A DNA stretch of 64,000 nucleotides from Azohydromonas lata NBRC 102462 (lineage in GTDB: Bacteria > Pseudomonadota > Gammaproteobacteria > Burkholderiales > Burkholderiaceae_C): contig NZ_BCTC01000017.1 in assembly GCF_001571085.1 (NCBI RefSeq), forward strand, positions 25,957 to 89,956, written 5' to 3'. This document shows positions 1-10,000 of the stretch, piece by piece. Position 1 is the stretch's first letter. Every line of letters begins with the position of its first letter. The notes under the pieces were generated by a model. That model was not told the origin of the DNA. It saw nothing but the letters and a program-made list of their open reading frames with translations, and ran no database searches. The position numbers and the translations under genes were made by a program.

Positions 1-2133
1 CAGCCCTGGCTGAAGAGCGTCCACCATGCGGCAACCAAGTCCGCACAAGATCTGGTGCACTGGGTACGGGACAAGAACCACCTGCGCGTGACGCAAAGAC
101 GCATCAAGCGAGGCACGTACGTCATCGCCACGCCGTACGAGCCGCCCGCCATGCTCGAGCTGCCCGTGGCGCAGCAGGCGCGCATTGATCCCAGGACGAT
201 TGAGCTGGACACGAGCGAGGCGCCGGACGTCTCCATCATCATTCCCGCTTACGGCAAGGCCGACGTGACGCTGCGCTGCCTGGCGTCGCTGCATCGCTTC
301 CAGCCCACCATGCCTTATGAAGTCATCGTGGTGGAAGACGCCTCGGGGGAACCCGGTGCCGAGCGTCCCGGGCTGGTGCCCGGAGTGCGTTTCGTCGTCA
401 ACAAAGCGAACCTGGGATTCCTGCGCAGTTGCAATGCTGCGGCCCAAATGGCCCGCGGGCGCTACTTGCTGCTGCTGAACAACGACACGCAGGTCATGGC
501 CGAAGCGGTGGACGCGTTGCGCCAGACCTTCGAGGCGCACCCCCTGGCCGGCCTGGTCGGCTCCAAGCTGATCTACCCTGACGGCCGCCTGCAGGAAGCC
601 GGCGGCATCATCTGGAGCGACGGCTCGGGACGCAACCACGGCCGCATGGGCGACCGTTTCGCCCCCGAGTACAACTATCTGCGCGAGACGGACTACGTGT
701 CCGGCGCCTCGATCATGGTGGAGGCGGCGCTATGGCGCCAGCTTGGCGGCTTCGACGAGCGGTTCTGCCCCGCGTATTACGAAGACACCGACCTGGCGAT
801 GCAGATCCGGCAGGCCGGGCGCCTGGTGATCTACCAGCCGGCCTCCTCGGTGGTGCACCTGGAAGGTGTCTCCAACGGCACGGACGCCAACCCCGGCAGC
901 GGCATCAAGCGCTTCCAGTACGTCAACGCCACCAAGTTCCTGGACAAGTGGCGCGCAGTCCTCAAAACGGACCATTTTCCGGATACGCAGGAAAACATTC
1001 CCCTGGCGGCCGACCGCGCGCGCCACCGGCCCGTCGTGCTGGTGACCAACGACCTGGTTGTGCAGCCTGACGTCGATGCCGGCTCGCGCGCCATCATGCA
1101 ATCGCTGCAGGCTCTGGTCGCATTGGGTTGCATCGTCAAGTACTGGCCCGAGAACCCGAACGATTTTGGGCATTACGCCGACGCGATGCGGCTCGCGGGT
1201 ATCGACGTGATCACGGGGCCGCACCGCGGCAACTTTGGCGACTGGGTATACCGCCATGGAGCGCATGTGAGCTACGTCATCATGCACCGCCCGCACATCA
1301 CGGCGCCTATCCTGCCGCTGGTGCGCCAGTTCGCGGCGCAGGCGCACACCATTTATTACGGCCACGACCTGCACTACCAACGCGTGCGGGCACAGGGCAA
1401 GGTGCAGACCGACGCCAGCTTGCTCAAGAGCTCCACGAGGCTGCATGAGATCGAGGCCGGCATCTGGCAGCACGTGGACGTCTCGGTGTACTTCTCGCAA
1501 GAGGAAGTGGACGCCATCCTTGCACAGTGCCCCTGGGTCCAGGCGCAGGCCGTGCAGGCTTACTGTTTTGACGAAGTCGTCGTGCCGCCCAAGGCCACCG
1601 CGCTGCAGAGATTGATCTTCGTGGCCGGCTTCGGCCACCCACCCAATGTCGATGCCGCGTTGTGGCTGGTCGAAGAGGTGATGCCCAAGGTCTGGGCCGA
1701 GGAGCCCGCGGTGGAACTCAGCTTGGTCGGCTCAAAGCCGACCAAGGAAGTGCTGGCGCTCAAGTCGGATCGGGTGAAAGTGACCGGCTGGGTCAGCGAC
1801 GAAAAGCTGGCCGAGTTGTATGCCGACAGCCGCGTCGCCGTCGTGCCGCTGCGCTTTGGCGCGGGCGTCAAGCACAAGGTCGTGGAAGCCTTGGCCCAGG
1901 GCGTGCCGCTGGTCACGACCTCGGTGGGCGCACAAGGCCTGCCCGGCGTGGACAAGGCTTGCCGTGTCGCCGATAACGCCCAGGCCCTGGCGCGCCACAT
2001 CGTGACGCTGTTGCGTGACGATGCTGCATGGGTGGCCCAAGTGAACGAGGCAGCCACTTATATCCACGACCATTTCTCGCGCAGCAGCCTGCAGGCCCAA
2101 TTGGCCGAACTGCTGCAGGCCGCCGCGGACTGA
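1..2133 (+). CDS. Two-domain glycosyltransferase (GT2 + GT4-like), 5'-truncated by window edge
   Basis: The frame is open from base 1, so the gene begins upstream; 710 residues are visible. A GTG at 55 is possible, but the residues before it read as coherent protein. The N-terminal part is a GT-A fold family 2 domain: SIIIPAYGK near residue 80, then LLLLNNDTQ as the metal/nucleotide-binding acidic region, and a YYEDTDLAMQ motif typical of rhamnosyl- or hexosyltransferases. The C-terminal third looks like a GT-B group 1 domain (FVAGFGHPPN, VPLRFGAGVKHKVVEALAQG). Such fusions build O-antigen or capsule glycans at the cytoplasmic membrane. An acyltransferase follows, consistent with a surface-polysaccharide locus. 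Donor and acceptor sugars cannot be inferred. Confidence 0.85.
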   Translation, partial: QPWLKSVHHAATKSAQDLVHWVRDKNHLRVTQRRIKRGTYVIATPYEPPAMLELPVAQQARIDPRTIELDTSEAPDVSIIIPAYGKADVTLRCLASLHRFQPTMPYEVIVVEDASGEPGAERPGLVPGVRFVVNKANLGFLRSCNAAAQMARGRYLLLLNNDTQVMAEAVDALRQTFEAHPLAGLVGSKLIYPDGRLQEAGGIIWSDGSGRNHGRMGDRFAPEYNYLRETDYVSGASIMVEAALWRQLGGFDERFCPAYYEDTDLAMQIRQAGRLVIYQPASSVVHLEGVSNGTDANPGSGIKRFQYVNATKFLDKWRAVLKTDHFPDTQENIPLAADRARHRPVVLVTNDLVVQPDVDAGSRAIMQSLQALVALGCIVKYWPENPNDFGHYADAMRLAGIDVITGPHRGNFGDWVYRHGAHVSYVIMHRPHITAPILPLVRQFAAQAHTIYYGHDLHYQRVRAQGKVQTDASLLKSSTRLHEIEAGIWQHVDVSVYFSQEEVDAILAQCPWVQAQAVQAYCFDEVVVPPKATALQRLIFVAGFGHPPNVDAALWLVEEVMPKVWAEEPAVELSLVGSKPTKEVLALKSDRVKVTGWVSDEKLAELYADSRVAVVPLRFGAGVKHKVVEALAQGVPLVTTSVGAQGLPGVDKACRVADNAQALARHIVTLLRDDAAWVAQVNEAATYIHDHFSRSSLQAQLAELLQAAAD

Positions 2134-2210
2134 TCACCGCCCCTATCGGCCCCATCGGCACTGTGACACAGGCCATATGGGGCCGAAACTGGAAAGCAGA
2201 CTCAAGGAAT

Positions 2211-3224
2211 ATGATGTACCTTGGCCTAGGCAGTTGGCGCTTTTTCCTGGCTTTTCTTGTAGCCATATCCCACCTTTACGGGAAAATGATTCATGGGCCA
2301 GCCGCCTATGCAGTATGGGGATTCTTTGTCCTCAGCGGATATTTAATGACCTTTGTGTTGACCACAAAGTATGGCTTTGACAGCAAAGGCCTCAAAAATT
2401 ACGCCTTCAACCGTTTTCTGAGAATTTATCCAGGGTATTTGGTGACGCTGCTCCTGGGCGTGGCCACGCTCATGGCCTTGCATGCCATGCAGATTGAGCC
2501 TGCCCGTCTCAACCCTCAGTTCAACATGCCGCAAACACTGGGGCAATGGCTCACGAACATCACGATGTTCCCCTTTGGGCCGCAACCGGCCCTGCCCGTG
2601 CCGGTGGCAGGTGCGTTGTTTGTCGAGGTTTGGGTATATGTTTTGATGCCTTTGTTCGCCCGCAGCAGGCATTCAGCCTTGCTTGCATTGCTGGTCGCGC
2701 TGGCGGCAAATCAGCAATATGGCTTTGCGGTCGACACTTTTGGCATTCGATATTCCGGTTTTGGCACCGGCTTGGTGGCCTTTGCTGCCGGCTCAGTCGT
2801 GTGCCATTATCGGACCGCACTGGCCCGATTTTCAGCGCCGGTGCTGAGTGTTTTTGTCTGGTGTTTGCACGCCGTGTACTGGCTGCATGACAAAAGCTGG
2901 CCGTGGCAGTGGGGAATTCTGGTTTTCGTACCCCTGTCGGCATGGGTTGTCATATCCCTTGCCGAAGTCAAAACCGCAGCCATGGACCGGTGGCTGGGCG
3001 ATCTGTCCTATCCTATTTACCTGCTGCACACGACCGTGGGCGCGTGGTTTCTCGTCAAGTATGGATATGAAAGGCCGCTGAAGTTCTTCATTGCGTCTTT
3101 CGCTGTGACGCTGTTGCTTTCCTGGCTGATGGTGATGCTGATGGACCGGCCGCTGCACGGCAGAAAAGCCCGCCCCGTGTTGGACGGCCAAGCCAAGCCC
3201 CTGGCCAAAACGCAGCATTCCTGA
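2211..3224 (+). CDS. Acyltransferase 3 family membrane protein
   Basis: About 338 residues with many hydrophobic segments. The first segment carries a His in AISHLYG, the expected catalytic His region of acyltransferase-3 (OafA-like) proteins, followed by GFFVLSGYLMTF; an ILLHTTVG-like segment lies near the end. These enzymes transfer acetyl or other acyl groups to sugars of O-antigen or exopolysaccharide. Two adjacent ATG codons (2211, 2214) follow AAGGA at 2204-2208; 2214 has the better spacing. Base composition is clearly more AT-rich than that of its neighbours, suggesting later acquisition with the glycan cluster. It lies 77 nt after the glycosyltransferase and converges on the msbA-like gene. 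Confidence 0.85.
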   Translation: MMYLGLGSWRFFLAFLVAISHLYGKMIHGPAAYAVWGFFVLSGYLMTFVLTTKYGFDSKGLKNYAFNRFLRIYPGYLVTLLLGVATLMALHAMQIEPARLNPQFNMPQTLGQWLTNITMFPFGPQPALPVPVAGALFVEVWVYVLMPLFARSRHSALLALLVALAANQQYGFAVDTFGIRYSGFGTGLVAFAAGSVVCHYRTALARFSAPVLSVFVWCLHAVYWLHDKSWPWQWGILVFVPLSAWVVISLAEVKTAAMDRWLGDLSYPIYLLHTTVGAWFLVKYGYERPLKFFIASFAVTLLLSWLMVMLMDRPLHGRKARPVLDGQAKPLAKTQHS

Positions 3225-3307
3225 ACACGCAGAGAGGGAGAGCGGCACAGATGCGGTCCCGGCTTGCGGGACGGACCAGATGCGCGCGTGCCCATCACGG
3301 CAAAGCG

Positions 3308-5032
3308 TCAGGCGCTTTGCTGCACCAGCAGCATCGCCGCGTAGCGGCCCTGTTTCGCAAGCAATTCGGCATGGCTGCCGTGTTCCACGATGCGGCCGTT
3401 GTCCATCACGCAGATAACGTCTGCCTTGCGAATGGTGCTCAGCCGGTGGGCGATGACGATCATGGTCTTCTGCCCTTGCCAATGCTCCAGCGCCTGCTGG
3501 ATGGCGCGCTCGGACTCGGTGTCCAGCGCCGACGTGGCCTCGTCCAGTACCCACACCGGCGCATCCTTGTAGAGCGCGCGCGCAATGGCCAGGCGCTGAC
3601 GCTGGCCGCCTGAGAGCCGGCTGCCGTTGACGCCTATGGGCGTCTCCAGCCTCTCCGGCAGGCTGCACACGAAGTCCCACAGCGCCGCGGCGCGCAGGCA
3701 GCTCTCCACCCGCGCAGCATCGAAAGGCTGGGCGTACACCACGTTGGCGGCGATGGAGCCGTCGAACAGCACGATGTCCTGCGACACCACCGCGAACTGC
3801 TTGCGCAGCGACGCCTTGGTCATCTCCGGCAGCGGCACGCCGTCCAGCCGTACCTGGCCGGACTGCGGCTCGGAAAAACCCAGCAGCGTGCTCACGACGG
3901 TGGTCTTGCCCGCGCCGGAGCTGCCCACCAGCGCCACCGTGGTGCCCGGCGTCACTGTCAGCGACAGCCTGTCCAGCGCGGGCTGATCGGCACCGGGGTA
4001 GCGCACCGTCACGTCGTCGAAAACGATCTCGCCCCGGGCACGCTCCAGCACCCGCTCTCCCGCATCGGGCTCCGGCGGCGTGTCCATCACCTCGAAGCTG
4101 GCGCGCGCAAGGATGATGCCGCCCACGATGGGCTGCGACACGTCGGTCAGCGGCCGCGTTTTGGACACCACCAGCAGCAGCGCCGCGACGTAGGCGGCGA
4201 ACTCGCCCACCGTGGCGCCGTTTTTCTGCGCCTGCCACATCGCCAGCGTCACGATGGCCGCCACGCCGAAGCTGGCCACCAGTTGCGACATGGGCGTCAT
4301 CATGGCCGCGGCCGCGGCGCTCTTGACCGCAAAGCGTTGCACCTGCCGGGCCTCGCGCTCGAAGCGACCCTGCTCGAAAGCCGCGGCGTCGAAGGTGCGG
4401 ATCACGCGCCAAGCGCGCGCTATGTCGTCTACCACCGACACCAGCCGTATCTGCGCCTCATAACCCACTGAGCCCACGTGCTGCACGCGTCGGTGCACCG
4501 AGCGCATACCTATGCGCAGCAGTGGCACAGTGATGAGCGACAGCAGCGTGAGTTGCCAGTTCAAGTAGAACAGGTAGATCAGCAACGCAATGACCGTGGT
4601 GCCGTCACGCAGCACCGTGATGATGGCGCCGCCTAACATGCCGGCCATGTTCTGCGGGTCGTTGATGACCTTGGTGACCACCACGCCGGGCGTGAGCCGC
4701 GAGTAAAGCGGCGCATCCGCGCGCAGCACGGCGTTCGAAAGGTCTCGGCGCACGTACAGCACCACGCGCGAGATGCTGCGCTGGAGCATGTAGGTGCCTG
4801 CAAAGCTCAGCGCGCCGCGCGCCATGAACAGGCCGATCAGCGCCACCGGCACCATCCACAGCGGGAAAGCCGGCTTTTCCAGAAAGCCCTTGTCCAGCGC
4901 CTGCTGCAGCAGCAACGGAATCAGTGGTTCGGTGGACGAGCCCACCAGGAAGGCCGCCAGAGCGCCGCCTATGCCCCAGCGCTCAGGCTTGAAATAGCGG
5001 CTCAGCCGCTGCAGGACCTGCCAATTCGTCAT
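3308..5032 (-). CDS. msbA: MsbA-type ABC exporter (lipid A-core flippase family)
   Basis: A 574-residue half-transporter. The N-terminal ~300 residues form a six-helix ABC exporter domain. The ATPase domain has Walker A GSSGAGKTT, signature LSGGQRQRLAIARAL, Walker B VWVLDEATSALD and the switch His in VIAHRLST. Length and domain order fit MsbA, which flips lipid A-core across the inner membrane as a homodimer. It follows a glycosyltransferase on the same strand (182-nt gap) and lies beside other glycan genes, supporting a lipopolysaccharide role. Family membership is secure. The exact substrate is inference, since export of other lipid-linked glycans uses very similar proteins. Confidence 0.88.
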   Translation of the reverse strand: MTNWQVLQRLSRYFKPERWGIGGALAAFLVGSSTEPLIPLLLQQALDKGFLEKPAFPLWMVPVALIGLFMARGALSFAGTYMLQRSISRVVLYVRRDLSNAVLRADAPLYSRLTPGVVVTKVINDPQNMAGMLGGAIITVLRDGTTVIALLIYLFYLNWQLTLLSLITVPLLRIGMRSVHRRVQHVGSVGYEAQIRLVSVVDDIARAWRVIRTFDAAAFEQGRFEREARQVQRFAVKSAAAAAMMTPMSQLVASFGVAAIVTLAMWQAQKNGATVGEFAAYVAALLLVVSKTRPLTDVSQPIVGGIILARASFEVMDTPPEPDAGERVLERARGEIVFDDVTVRYPGADQPALDRLSLTVTPGTTVALVGSSGAGKTTVVSTLLGFSEPQSGQVRLDGVPLPEMTKASLRKQFAVVSQDIVLFDGSIAANVVYAQPFDAARVESCLRAAALWDFVCSLPERLETPIGVNGSRLSGGQRQRLAIARALYKDAPVWVLDEATSALDTESERAIQQALEHWQGQKTMIVIAHRLSTIRKADVICVMDNGRIVEHGSHAELLAKQGRYAAMLLVQQSA

Positions 5033-5214
5033 CGGAATGCTGTTCGTGCGGGGAACCGGCCGCGGCCGGCCCCGAAAAGGTGCTTGGTCATCAGGGCGGG
5101 GATGCTAGCGGTGTTTTCCTGCATGCTCGCCGGCAACCGGCGCGGGCCGTGGAGATCGCGGTAAAGAAGCACGCACGGCGCCCAGGCAAGGCGGGCCGGA
5201 CGCCGCGGCATGTC

Positions 5215-6030
5215 TCAATCACGCCACTGGCGCTCGATCCACGGCACCGGCAGCACGTAGCGCTGCAGATGGCGCCAGCGGCTCTTGTCCACGCGCTCGC
5301 CGCTGAAGGTGGCCTTCAGGTGCTCCCAGCGCGATCGGTGCGCGGGCACCATCTTGTTCCAGCGCCCGTCCTGCACGTCGTCGGGGTTAGGCCCGCCGGG
5401 GAAGGTGACGATGCGCACGCCGCGCGGGATGCGCGCCGTCATGAAATAGCGCAGCGGGAACTTGGGCAGGCAGTGCAGCCGGAAGTGGCAGGTCCAGGCT
5501 TCGGGCCACAGCTTGATGCCGCCCTTGACCGCATGCGTCACCCAGTGCTGCTCGAAGCCGTGGCGGTCGGCCACGCCTTGCGGGTCGGCACGAAAGCCTT
5601 CGAGCACCTGCGGGTTGCCGCCCACGGGGAAGCGGAACACCGAGGTCTGCCCAAGCCGCGCCATAGGCCGCGCCCAATTGCGCGCCAGGATCACGTCTTG
5701 CGGGTCGCCGTAGGTGAAGTAGTCGTCCAGCGAACCGACGATCACGGAATCCAGGTCGATGAACAGCGCCGGCTGCCCCGGCTCCAGCCCCGGCACGGTG
5801 TGGTCCCACAGGATCTGCTTGCGCCACTTGCCCATGGTGCGTTCCGGGTGCGGGCAGCCGATATCGGGCAACGCATGGCACTCCACCTCCGGCCGGATGC
5901 CCGTGGCGTCGTCGGTCAGGCAAACCATGCGAAACGGCGGCGTCAGGTGCCGCGCCACCATGGCGTACATGTGGTTCACATACTCGGGTCCGTACAGCGT
6001 GCCCCACTTGACACAGACGATTTGCTTCAA
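5215..6030 (-). CDS. Putative GT-A glycosyltransferase
   Basis: A 271-residue soluble protein. It contains ALFIDLDSVIVGSLD near residue 90, a DxD-type acidic motif resembling GT8-like and related GT-A enzymes. IVCVKWGTLYGPEYVNHMY at the N-terminus is characteristic of this uncharacterised proteobacterial family. The start is a TTG (MKQIV by initiator rule) preceded by AGAGG about 11 nt upstream; no ATG gives a comparable N-terminus. It lies upstream of and co-directional with the msbA-like gene, so a role in lipopolysaccharide or other surface glycan assembly is likely. Donor and acceptor are unknown. Confidence 0.7.
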   Translation of the reverse strand: MKQIVCVKWGTLYGPEYVNHMYAMVARHLTPPFRMVCLTDDATGIRPEVECHALPDIGCPHPERTMGKWRKQILWDHTVPGLEPGQPALFIDLDSVIVGSLDDYFTYGDPQDVILARNWARPMARLGQTSVFRFPVGGNPQVLEGFRADPQGVADRHGFEQHWVTHAVKGGIKLWPEAWTCHFRLHCLPKFPLRYFMTARIPRGVRIVTFPGGPNPDDVQDGRWNKMVPAHRSRWEHLKATFSGERVDKSRWRHLQRYVLPVPWIERQWRD

Positions 6031-6162
6031 AACGACAACCTCTCAGCGCTGCGGCGCCCGCGAAAACAGGGGGCACCCCCTTGACGGGCGGGCAGCGTAT
6101 CACAGGGTTTGCCACGACTCGCCGGCCAGGGATTGCAGCACCGTGACGCGCGTTGCGCACCG

Positions 6163-6175
6163 CACAATGCGCCGC
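6163..6175 (+). promoter_or_regulatory. -10-like CACAAT 7 nt before the start codon
   Basis: CACAAT at 6163-6168 ends 7 nt before ATG 6176, which would place transcription initiation at or next to the start codon (leaderless mRNA). No convincing -35 box is visible, so this is tentative. Confidence 0.3.
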
Positions 6176-6466
6176 ATGAAACGTTTTGTCACGTCGGCCT
6201 CGATGGCCTTGCTGTGGAGCTGCGGCATCCAGGCTGCTGCGGCGCTGGACGCCAACACCGCTACCCAGGCGCAACTGGAGCAGCTGCGCGGCATCGGCGT
6301 GGCGATGTCGGAAAAGCTGCTGGCCGAGCGCGCACGGCAGCCCTTCACGGATTGGGCCGACCTGCTCGCGCGCGTGCCCGGCGTGGGCCCGCGCGGCGCG
6401 GCGCGCCTCTCAGGCCAGGGCCTGCGCGTGGACGGCCAGGCCTACGAACCGCCGCCGCCGCGCTGA
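6176..6466 (+). CDS. Small secreted helix-hairpin-helix (ComEA-like) protein
   Basis: 96 residues: a short basic start, a hydrophobic signal-like segment ending near AAA, then a ComEA-type HhH unit. LDANTATQAQLEQLRGIG is the classic first half and LARVPGVGPRGAARL the second hairpin. ComEA-like proteins bind double-stranded DNA non-specifically in the periplasm during transformation, but many short paralogs have no known role. ATG 6167 (MRRMKRF) is an alternative start. A helix-hairpin-helix protein with a signal peptide is well supported; involvement in DNA uptake is inference, and no other competence gene lies in the window. Confidence 0.8.
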   Translation: MKRFVTSASMALLWSCGIQAAAALDANTATQAQLEQLRGIGVAMSEKLLAERARQPFTDWADLLARVPGVGPRGAARLSGQGLRVDGQAYEPPPPR

Positions 6467-6468
6467 AA

Positions 6469-6491
6469 CGCGGGCCGTGACAGGGCCCGCG
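6469..6491. terminator. GC hairpin between convergent genes
   Basis: CGCGGGCC (6469-6476) pairs perfectly with GGCCCGCG (6484-6491) across a 7-nt loop. It lies between two convergent genes but lacks a T-tract, so intrinsic termination is uncertain. Confidence 0.4.
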
Positions 6492-6507
6492 CCCCGAAGG
6501 CCAGATC

Positions 6508-7005
6508 TCAGTCCTTGTGCTTGCCGTGGCCATGCCCGTGGCCATGGCCATGGCCATTCCCATGGTCGGGATGGTCGTCCCAGTCGCGGCCGCCGCCCCC
6601 GCGCTCGTCGCGCCAGTCGCCGCGGCCACCGCGATCATCGCGGTCATGGCGCTCGTAGCGCTCGCCGCGGTGCGGCAGCACGTGGTCCCGGTACCAGCGG
6701 TCCTGGACGAAATACACCGGCACGCCGCAGGCGTTGTAGCGGCCGCAATAGTTGCGCCATTTCTTCTGATGGCCCGGTGGCACCCACAGGTACACCGGCT
6801 GCGGCTGCGCCACCACGTAAGCCGGCTGCTGGACGATGACGGGCTGCGCCACCATCACGGCCGGCTGTGGAAAGCGGCCGATGTCCAAGCGGCCATACAC
6901 GCCTGGCTCGCTGATCTGCACCGACACGCCCACATCCGTGGCGTGGGCGCTGCCCAGCGCCAACAGCGACACCGCGGCCAGTGCGGCAGTGACCAAGACC
7001 TTCAT
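6508..7005 (-). CDS. Secreted protein with His/Gly-rich tail, function unknown
   Basis: 165 residues. It starts with a clear signal peptide (MKVLVTAALAAVSLLALGSAHA, cleavage after AHA). The next ~60 residues are rich in V, Q and P (AQPVIVQQPAYVVAQPQP). A compact segment with two Cys (NYCGRYNACGVPVYFVQDRWY) is shared by many small Burkholderiales periplasmic proteins. The C-terminal 50 residues are charged and end in alternating Gly-His. The tail could bind nickel, zinc or copper; that is inference from composition. No operon partner is evident: dnaE on the same strand is 82 nt upstream. Confidence 0.75.
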   Translation of the reverse strand: MKVLVTAALAAVSLLALGSAHATDVGVSVQISEPGVYGRLDIGRFPQPAVMVAQPVIVQQPAYVVAQPQPVYLWVPPGHQKKWRNYCGRYNACGVPVYFVQDRWYRDHVLPHRGERYERHDRDDRGGRGDWRDERGGGGRDWDDHPDHGNGHGHGHGHGHGKHKD

Positions 7006-7087
7006 TCAAATCCCTTGCGTTGTCGTTCAGGTGGCTCAACGTGCCACGCCCGCCACCCGGCGGACAACGGCGATGCACCAGATTGAA

Positions 7088-10000
7088 TCAGCTTGTTGCT
7101 TCGGCGCCATACACGAGGCGGCTCTTGCCATGCGTGCCGCGCGACCAGCATGCCAGCGCTTCGTCGGTGGGATAGAAGCGCGCCGCGTCGCCCAGGTCCA
7201 GCTCGGCCTGCGCACCCTCGCGCTGCAGCAGCAGCCGCACGGTCAAGCCCTGGAACTGCTCGCCGGCCTCGTCCTCGAAGCGCCGCGCCGGGAAGTCGCG
7301 CAACACCTCCTCCACCGGCGGCGCCGTGCCGTTGACCGGCACGCGCAAGAAGCGCGCGAAGCGGCAGCGCGCCGCCGCCAAATCCCACACCTGCTGCACG
7401 TTGAGCCGCAGCCCGCCGCTGAAGCGGTCGGGCTGGCACTTGGCCTGGACAATGACCAGCTCGTCGTCGCGCAGCAGCTCCTTGTTGGCGTCCAGCAGCC
7501 GCTCGTCGGCCACGGCCTCGATGAAGCCGCTGCGGTCGTCGAGCTTGAAGATGCCCACGCGCCCGCGCGCGCCGTTGACGATGCGCAGCTCGGTGACGAT
7601 TCCGGCCAGCAGTTGCGGCTCGCGGCTGTCCTGCAGGTCGGCCACGCGCAGCCGCGCAAAGCGCCGCACTTCCTCCTCGCACTGGTCGAAGAGGTGGCCG
7701 CTCAGGAAGAAGCCGATGGCCGTCTTCTCCTGCAGCAGCCGCTCCTTGATGCTCCAGGGCTCCACCGCCACCAGCGGCGGCTCCTGCGCGCTGGAGCCGT
7801 GGCTGTCGTCGCCGAAATCGAAGAGGCCACCCTGGTCCACATGCGCCGCCTGCGTGTTGGCCCACTCGAAGGCCAGGCCCACGCTGGCCAGCAGGCTGGC
7901 GCGCTGCTCGCTCGGGTAGAGCGAATCGAAGGCCCCGGCCTTGACCAGCGCCTCCATCACGCGCTTGTTGACGCGGCTGCGGTCCACGCGGGCGCAGAAG
8001 TCGAAGAAGCTCTTGAACGCCCCGCCCTCCTTGCGCGCGGCCACGATGGCCTCGATCGCGCCCTGCCCCGTGCCCTTGATGGCACCCAGGCCGTAGCGGA
8101 TGCGCTTGCTCTCCACCGGCTCGAAGCGGTAGACGCTGGCGTTCACGTCCGGCGGGTCGAACTGGATGCCGAAGTTGTTGCGCGCATCGGCCAGCAGCAC
8201 CTTGAGCTTGTCGGTGTCGTCCAGCTCGATGGTCATGTTGGCCGCGAAGAACTCGGCCGTGTAATGCACCTTGAGCCAGCCCGTGTGGTAGGCCAGCAGG
8301 GAGTAGGCGGCGGCGTGCGACTTGTTGAAGCCGTAGCCCGCGAACTTCTCCATCAGGTCGAAGACCTCGTCCGCCTTGGCCTGGTCGATGTTCTTCTCGG
8401 CCGCGCCCTTGCGGAAGATTTCCCGGTGCTTGGCCATCTCCTCGGGCTTCTTCTTGCCCATGGCCCGGCGCAGCATGTCGGCGCCGCCGAGCGAGTAGCC
8501 GCCCAGCACCTGCGCCACCTGCATCACCTGCTCCTGGTAGACCATGATCCCGTAGGTCTCGGACAGGACGGGCTCGGTCAGCGGATGCGGGTAAATCACC
8601 TCCTCGCGGCCGTGCTTGCGCGCCACGAAGGTCGGGATCAGGTCCATCGGACCCGGCCGGTACAGCGCGTTCAGCGCAATCAAATCTTCCAGCCGGCTCG
8701 GCTTGGCGTCGCGCAACATGCCCTGCATGCCGCGGCTTTCAAACTGGAACACCGCCTCGGTCAGGCCCTTGGAGAAGAGGTCGTAGACGCGCCGGTCGTC
8801 CAGCGGAATCGTCTCGAAGGCGAAGTCCTTCTGGTCCGCGTGGCGCGAGACGATGAAGTGCCGCGCCAGCTCCAGGATGGTCAGCGTCGCCAGGCCCAGG
8901 AAGTCGAACTTCACGAGGCCGATCGCCTCCACGTCGTCCTTGTCGTACTGGCTGACCGCCGAGTCGCTGCCGGGCTGCTGGTACAGCGGGCAGAAGTCGG
9001 TGATCTTGCCCGGCGCGATCAGCACGCCCCCGGCGTGCATGCCGATGTTGCGCACCATGCCTTCCACGCGCATGGCCAGCTTCAAAAGCTCCGCGACCTC
9101 CTCTTCCGCGGCCTCGCGCTGCTCCAGTTCCGGCGCCTCCTGGCGCGCGTAGATGACGTTACTCTCCGGCTTGTCCGGCACCTTGGCCAGCGTCACGCTC
9201 TTGCCCGGCGGCGCGGGGATGAGCTTGGCGATGCTGTCCACGTGGCCATAGCCCATGCCCAGCACGCGGCCCACGTCGCGCAGCGCGGCCTTGGCGGCCA
9301 TGGTGCCGAAGGTGGCGATCTGGCTCACCGCCTCGCGGCCGTACTTGTTCTTGACGTACTCGATGACCCGGTCGCGGTTGCCCTGGCAGAAGTCGATGTC
9401 GAAGTCGGGCATGGACACCCGCTCCGGGTTCAGGAAGCGCTCGAACAGCAGGTTGTATTGCAGCGGGTCGAGGTCCGTGATCAGCAGCGCGTAAGCCACC
9501 AGCGAGCCCGCGCCGGAGCCCCGGCCCGGCCCAACCGGGCAGCCGTTCTCCTTGGCCCACTTGATGAAGTCCGACACGATCAGGAAGTAGCCCGGGAAGC
9601 CCATCTTCAAGATGGTCCCGATCTCGAATTCCAGCCGGTCCACGTAGCGCGGCCGCTCGGCGTCGCGCTTGGCCTCGTCGGGGAACAGCATTTTCAAACG
9701 CAGCTCCAGCCCCTCGAAGGACGCCTGGCGGAAGTAGTCCGCAATCGGCATGGGGCTGCCGTCGGCCAGCGGCGGCGTGGGAAAGTCAGGCAACTGCGGC
9801 TTGCCCAGCACCAGGCTCAGGCTGCAGCGCTTGGCGATCTCCACCGTGTTGGCGATGGCGCTGGGCACGTCGGCGAAGAGCTTTTCCATCTCCGCCTGGG
9901 TCTTGAAGTGCTGGTCGCGCGTGAAGCGCTTCACCCGCCGCGGGTTGCCCAGCGTCTCGCCCTCGGCGATGCACACGCGCGCCTCGTGGGCCTCGAAGTC

